A stretch of 64,000 nt of DNA, taken from the NCBI GenBank assembly GCA_963797835.1, contig CAWCRN010000031.1, positions 102,496 through 166,495 on the forward strand, given 5' to 3'. A program made the position numbers and the translations under genes. The notes beneath the pieces were generated by a model that was not told the DNA's origin, ran no database searches, and saw nothing but the letters and a program-made list of their open reading frames with translations. The DNA is from JBDTSW01 sp963797835 (lineage in GTDB: Bacteria; Actinomycetota; Thermoleophilia; Solirubrobacterales; 70-9). Of this stretch, positions 62,245 to 64,000 are shown in pieces; within the stretch, counting starts at the first letter, position 1, and every line of letters begins with the position of its first letter.

Positions 62245-62925
62245 ATGGCCCCCAACACCTTGAGCATCCTGACGCCCAGCGTCAACAACCTGACCGCTCG
62301 CATCTTCGTCCGCGCCGCCGGGCTCGAGTTCGAGGAGGTGGACGTCTGGGGGAAGAAGGACGAGCCGCAGTTCCTGGCCAAGGACCCGGCCGCGCTGACG
62401 CCGCTGCTCGAGGAGGATGGACTGCCGAGGGGCTCGCTGTGGGAGAGCTGCGCGATCATGCAGTACCTCTCGAACAAGCACGGGCTCGACCACCTCTACC
62501 CGACCGACCCGGCCGAGCGGGCGAAGATCGACAGCGCGATGTTCTACCTGATCGCCACGCTCTACCCGCTGGTCGCGAGGGCCACCTACCCGACTCTCGG
62601 CTTCCCGCAGTACGCGGGCGAGGTGGGCACGTCCGCCGCCGACGACGAGATGAAGGCCCAGGCGCAGCGCGACGCCGCCGACGCGATCGCGGGCCCGCTC
62701 GACGTCTACAGGGAGTTCTTCCTCGCCGGCCAGCCGTTCATCGGCGGCCAGAGCCCGTCGATCGCCGACATCCGCCTGGCCGCCACCCTCGAGTTCCTGC
62801 GCGCCATCGACTACGAGTTTCCGGCGTGGGCCGAGGAATACATGACCGCGGTCGAGGCCGCCCTTGGCGAGGCCTACTCGGAGCCCGCCTCGGACGTGCG
62901 TGGCTTCGTGGCCTCCGCGAAGTAG
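62245..62925 (+). CDS. Glutathione S-transferase family protein
   Basis: 226 residues from ATG 62245, with GGAGGA upstream. The N-terminal thioredoxin-like domain has TLSILTPSVNNLTARIFVRAAGLEFEEVDVWGK and the cis-Pro region AALTPLLEEDG. The C-terminal helical domain contains FFLAGQPFIGGQSPSIADIRLAATLEF with the N-capping box SIADI. Actinobacteria generally use mycothiol, so the thiol cofactor is unclear; homologues can act as isomerases. It ends the four-gene CoA/VOC operon. Confidence 0.85.
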   Translation: MAPNTLSILTPSVNNLTARIFVRAAGLEFEEVDVWGKKDEPQFLAKDPAALTPLLEEDGLPRGSLWESCAIMQYLSNKHGLDHLYPTDPAERAKIDSAMFYLIATLYPLVARATYPTLGFPQYAGEVGTSAADDEMKAQAQRDAADAIAGPLDVYREFFLAGQPFIGGQSPSIADIRLAATLEFLRAIDYEFPAWAEEYMTAVEAALGEAYSEPASDVRGFVASAK

Positions 62926-62951
62926 GACCGCCCCTCAGCCCTCCGCGTCCC

Positions 62952-63890
62952 TCACGCCGCGTTTCGCATCCGAGGGGTGGATGTCAAACGGAGCATGGAG
63001 CGCAGATCCGTCGCGGTGGCGTGCGGCTGGGCCTCCAGTTGCTCGTCGCCGTACCGCACGATCCTGAAGCCTGCGCCACGAATGGCGAGCTCCCGGCGAC
63101 GATCGAGCACGACCGCGGCCGGTGTCCCGTGGGTCTTGCGACCGTCGAGCTCGACCGCTAGTCGCTGCTCGCGGAACACGGCGTCAACGTGATACCCGGC
63201 CACCACTCCGTTGGGCTCGGGAATGGGCAGGCCCTCCGCCTCGCAGAACAGGAGGAATCGATCCTCGAGTGGACTGAGGGTCCTGGCGAGCTCCGGCATA
63301 TGCTGATCGATGGCCCGGTGGAGGCGCCTGCACCCTCGGCGTCCCGCCACCTCCGCGCGCAGTTCCGGCAGGTTCGCGAGGCCGAGGTGGTCCGTCATGG
63401 CGATCGCGCGGCGAAACGCCGCCGCCGAGGAGTCCGGGGAGATGTCGAGGAGGGTCTGAGGGATGCCGGTGACCGGCAGGCCTCGGTGCCAGACACGCTC
63501 CACTCTTGAGGGGCAATGGACCCTCGTCGCCGGGGTCGATCCGCTCCGCCCGGCCCGGCTGACGTGGATACGGGTTCCGGCGAAGCGCAGCAGCCCCCAC
63601 CACCAGGCCGCCGTCAAGTGGCTCAGCGCCGCCCCCGGCCCGGCGCCCAGCAGTGCGGCCCCGAGCCGTCCCTCGACGCTGAGCGCCCGATGCCCAACCG
63701 CATACACGCCGAGCGAGATCCTGTGCAGGCGTCCGGCGGCCACCCACCGCGCGATCCCGGTCCTGCTCAGGCCACATGCGAGCAACTGGGCCGCCGAGAT
63801 CACGCCGAACTGCCGCTCCGCGAGCCGGACGACGCGCCTCGCTACGTCTGCGATCCGAGGGGTGGATGCCAAACGTGTCACGGCGGCCAT
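62952..63890 (-). CDS. AbiEi-like antitoxin domain fused to DUF559 nuclease-like domain
   Basis: 312 residues. The N-terminal winged helix matches AbiEi-type antitoxin domains (RRVVRLAERQFGVISAAQLLACGLSRTGIARWVAAGRLHRISLGVYAVGH). The C-terminal domain resembles DUF559/Vsr-like endonucleases, with VDAVFREQRLAVELDGRKTH giving a D...ExD/K-type site. No AbiEii toxin is adjacent. Such stand-alone fusions are common in actinobacteria and their role is unsettled. The gene is bounded by 23-bp direct repeats that encode RLTSTPR near the C-terminus and RLASTPR near the N-terminus. Confidence 0.82.
   Translation of the reverse strand: MAAVTRLASTPRIADVARRVVRLAERQFGVISAAQLLACGLSRTGIARWVAAGRLHRISLGVYAVGHRALSVEGRLGAALLGAGPGAALSHLTAAWWWGLLRFAGTRIHVSRAGRSGSTPATRVHCPSRVERVWHRGLPVTGIPQTLLDISPDSSAAAFRRAIAMTDHLGLANLPELRAEVAGRRGCRRLHRAIDQHMPELARTLSPLEDRFLLFCEAEGLPIPEPNGVVAGYHVDAVFREQRLAVELDGRKTHGTPAAVVLDRRRELAIRGAGFRIVRYGDEQLEAQPHATATDLRSMLRLTSTPRMRNAA
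62968..62990. repeat. 23-bp direct repeat, copy 1
   Basis: This copy differs at one base (GTCAAACG against GCCAAACG) from 63853-63875. Both copies lie in the same orientation at the two ends of the AbiEi/DUF559 gene, 885 bases apart. Confidence 0.85.
63853..63875. repeat. 23-bp direct repeat, copy 2
   Basis: Second copy of the repeat at 62968-62990, with 22 of 23 bases identical. It encodes residues near the N-terminus of the AbiEi/DUF559 protein, whereas copy 1 encodes residues near its C-terminus. Confidence 0.85.
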
Positions 63891-64000
63891 CCGCGAATCG
63901 TGGACGGTCGGGTGTCACGCGTGGCGCGCAGGTTGTGACATGTCAGATCCGGACGCGCGCCGGCGACCATAGGTTCACGACCACAGCACAGATGGCACCG

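Noticed and set aside
1..64000. CRISPR arrays, rRNA operons, complete prophage or integrase genes
   Set aside because: No regularly spaced repeats, rRNA segments or intact recombinase were seen. The only tRNA is not flanked by an integrase.

Overview
The window is high-GC, gene-dense DNA. Frequent ATGA, GTGA and TTGA start/stop overlaps, GTG, TTG and possibly CTG starts, split lasso-peptide B1/B2 proteins, a DtxR-type repressor and a Gly-first, Asp9 lasso core all suggest an actinobacterium, perhaps of class Thermoleophilia. That placement is inference; no rRNA is present. Many genes carry one-base frameshifts (about 5.6-6.2, 10.5, 17.4-21.2, 33.4 and 52.7-57.9 kb). Most look like insertions of a G or C, as expected from uncorrected long-read or low-coverage assembly, so broken genes are described across the break.

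0-16 kb is mostly housekeeping: an RpiB-like isomerase running off the left edge, a two-component system, a sulfotransferase with a HAD dehalogenase, sucCD, a PLP aminotransferase, a DtxR regulator, a HAD phosphatase, a secreted protein, a YcaQ-like glycosylase, folP, an MrfA/Hrq1-type helicase, tRNA-Phe and an ECF sigma factor.

16-49.5 kb is a cell-surface polysaccharide locus. It holds a polyprenyl-phosphate sugar transferase, a LuxR-type regulator, a NovU-type C-methyltransferase, RfbF, a PIG-L deacetylase, a DUF4910 peptidase-like protein, a FkbM methyltransferase, RmlC- and SDR-type nucleotide-sugar enzymes, eight or more glycosyltransferases, an asparagine synthase, an O-antigen ligase-like protein, a Wzc-like tyrosine kinase and a Wzx flippase. 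Between 23 and 27 kb the locus is interrupted by decayed material: an IS481-like fragment, SHOCT and prohead-protease fragments and a broken LamG gene. A duplicated cysteine-rich protein of unknown function lies at 44.8 kb.

49.5-58 kb is a lasso-peptide cluster: nucleotidyltransferase, methyltransferase, ABC ATPase, PqqD-like B1, HPr-kinase-like protein, ABC permease, a second HPr-kinase-like protein, transglutaminase-like B2, asparagine-synthase-like cyclase, then a short precursor. The precursor is hidden by a frameshift exactly at the leader/core junction. Restoring one base gives a 26-residue core whose first nine residues, GFPTGSHLD, fit a Gly1-Asp9 macrolactam. The proposed logic is: B1 binds the leader, B2 cuts it, the cyclase closes the ring, the kinases and nucleotidyltransferase decorate the product, and the ABC pair exports it.

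58-64 kb holds another glycosyltransferase, a small CoA/VOC/GST operon (citryl-CoA lyase-like, phenylacetate-CoA ligase-like, VOC protein, GST) and an AbiEi/DUF559 protein whose gene is bounded by 23-bp direct repeats.
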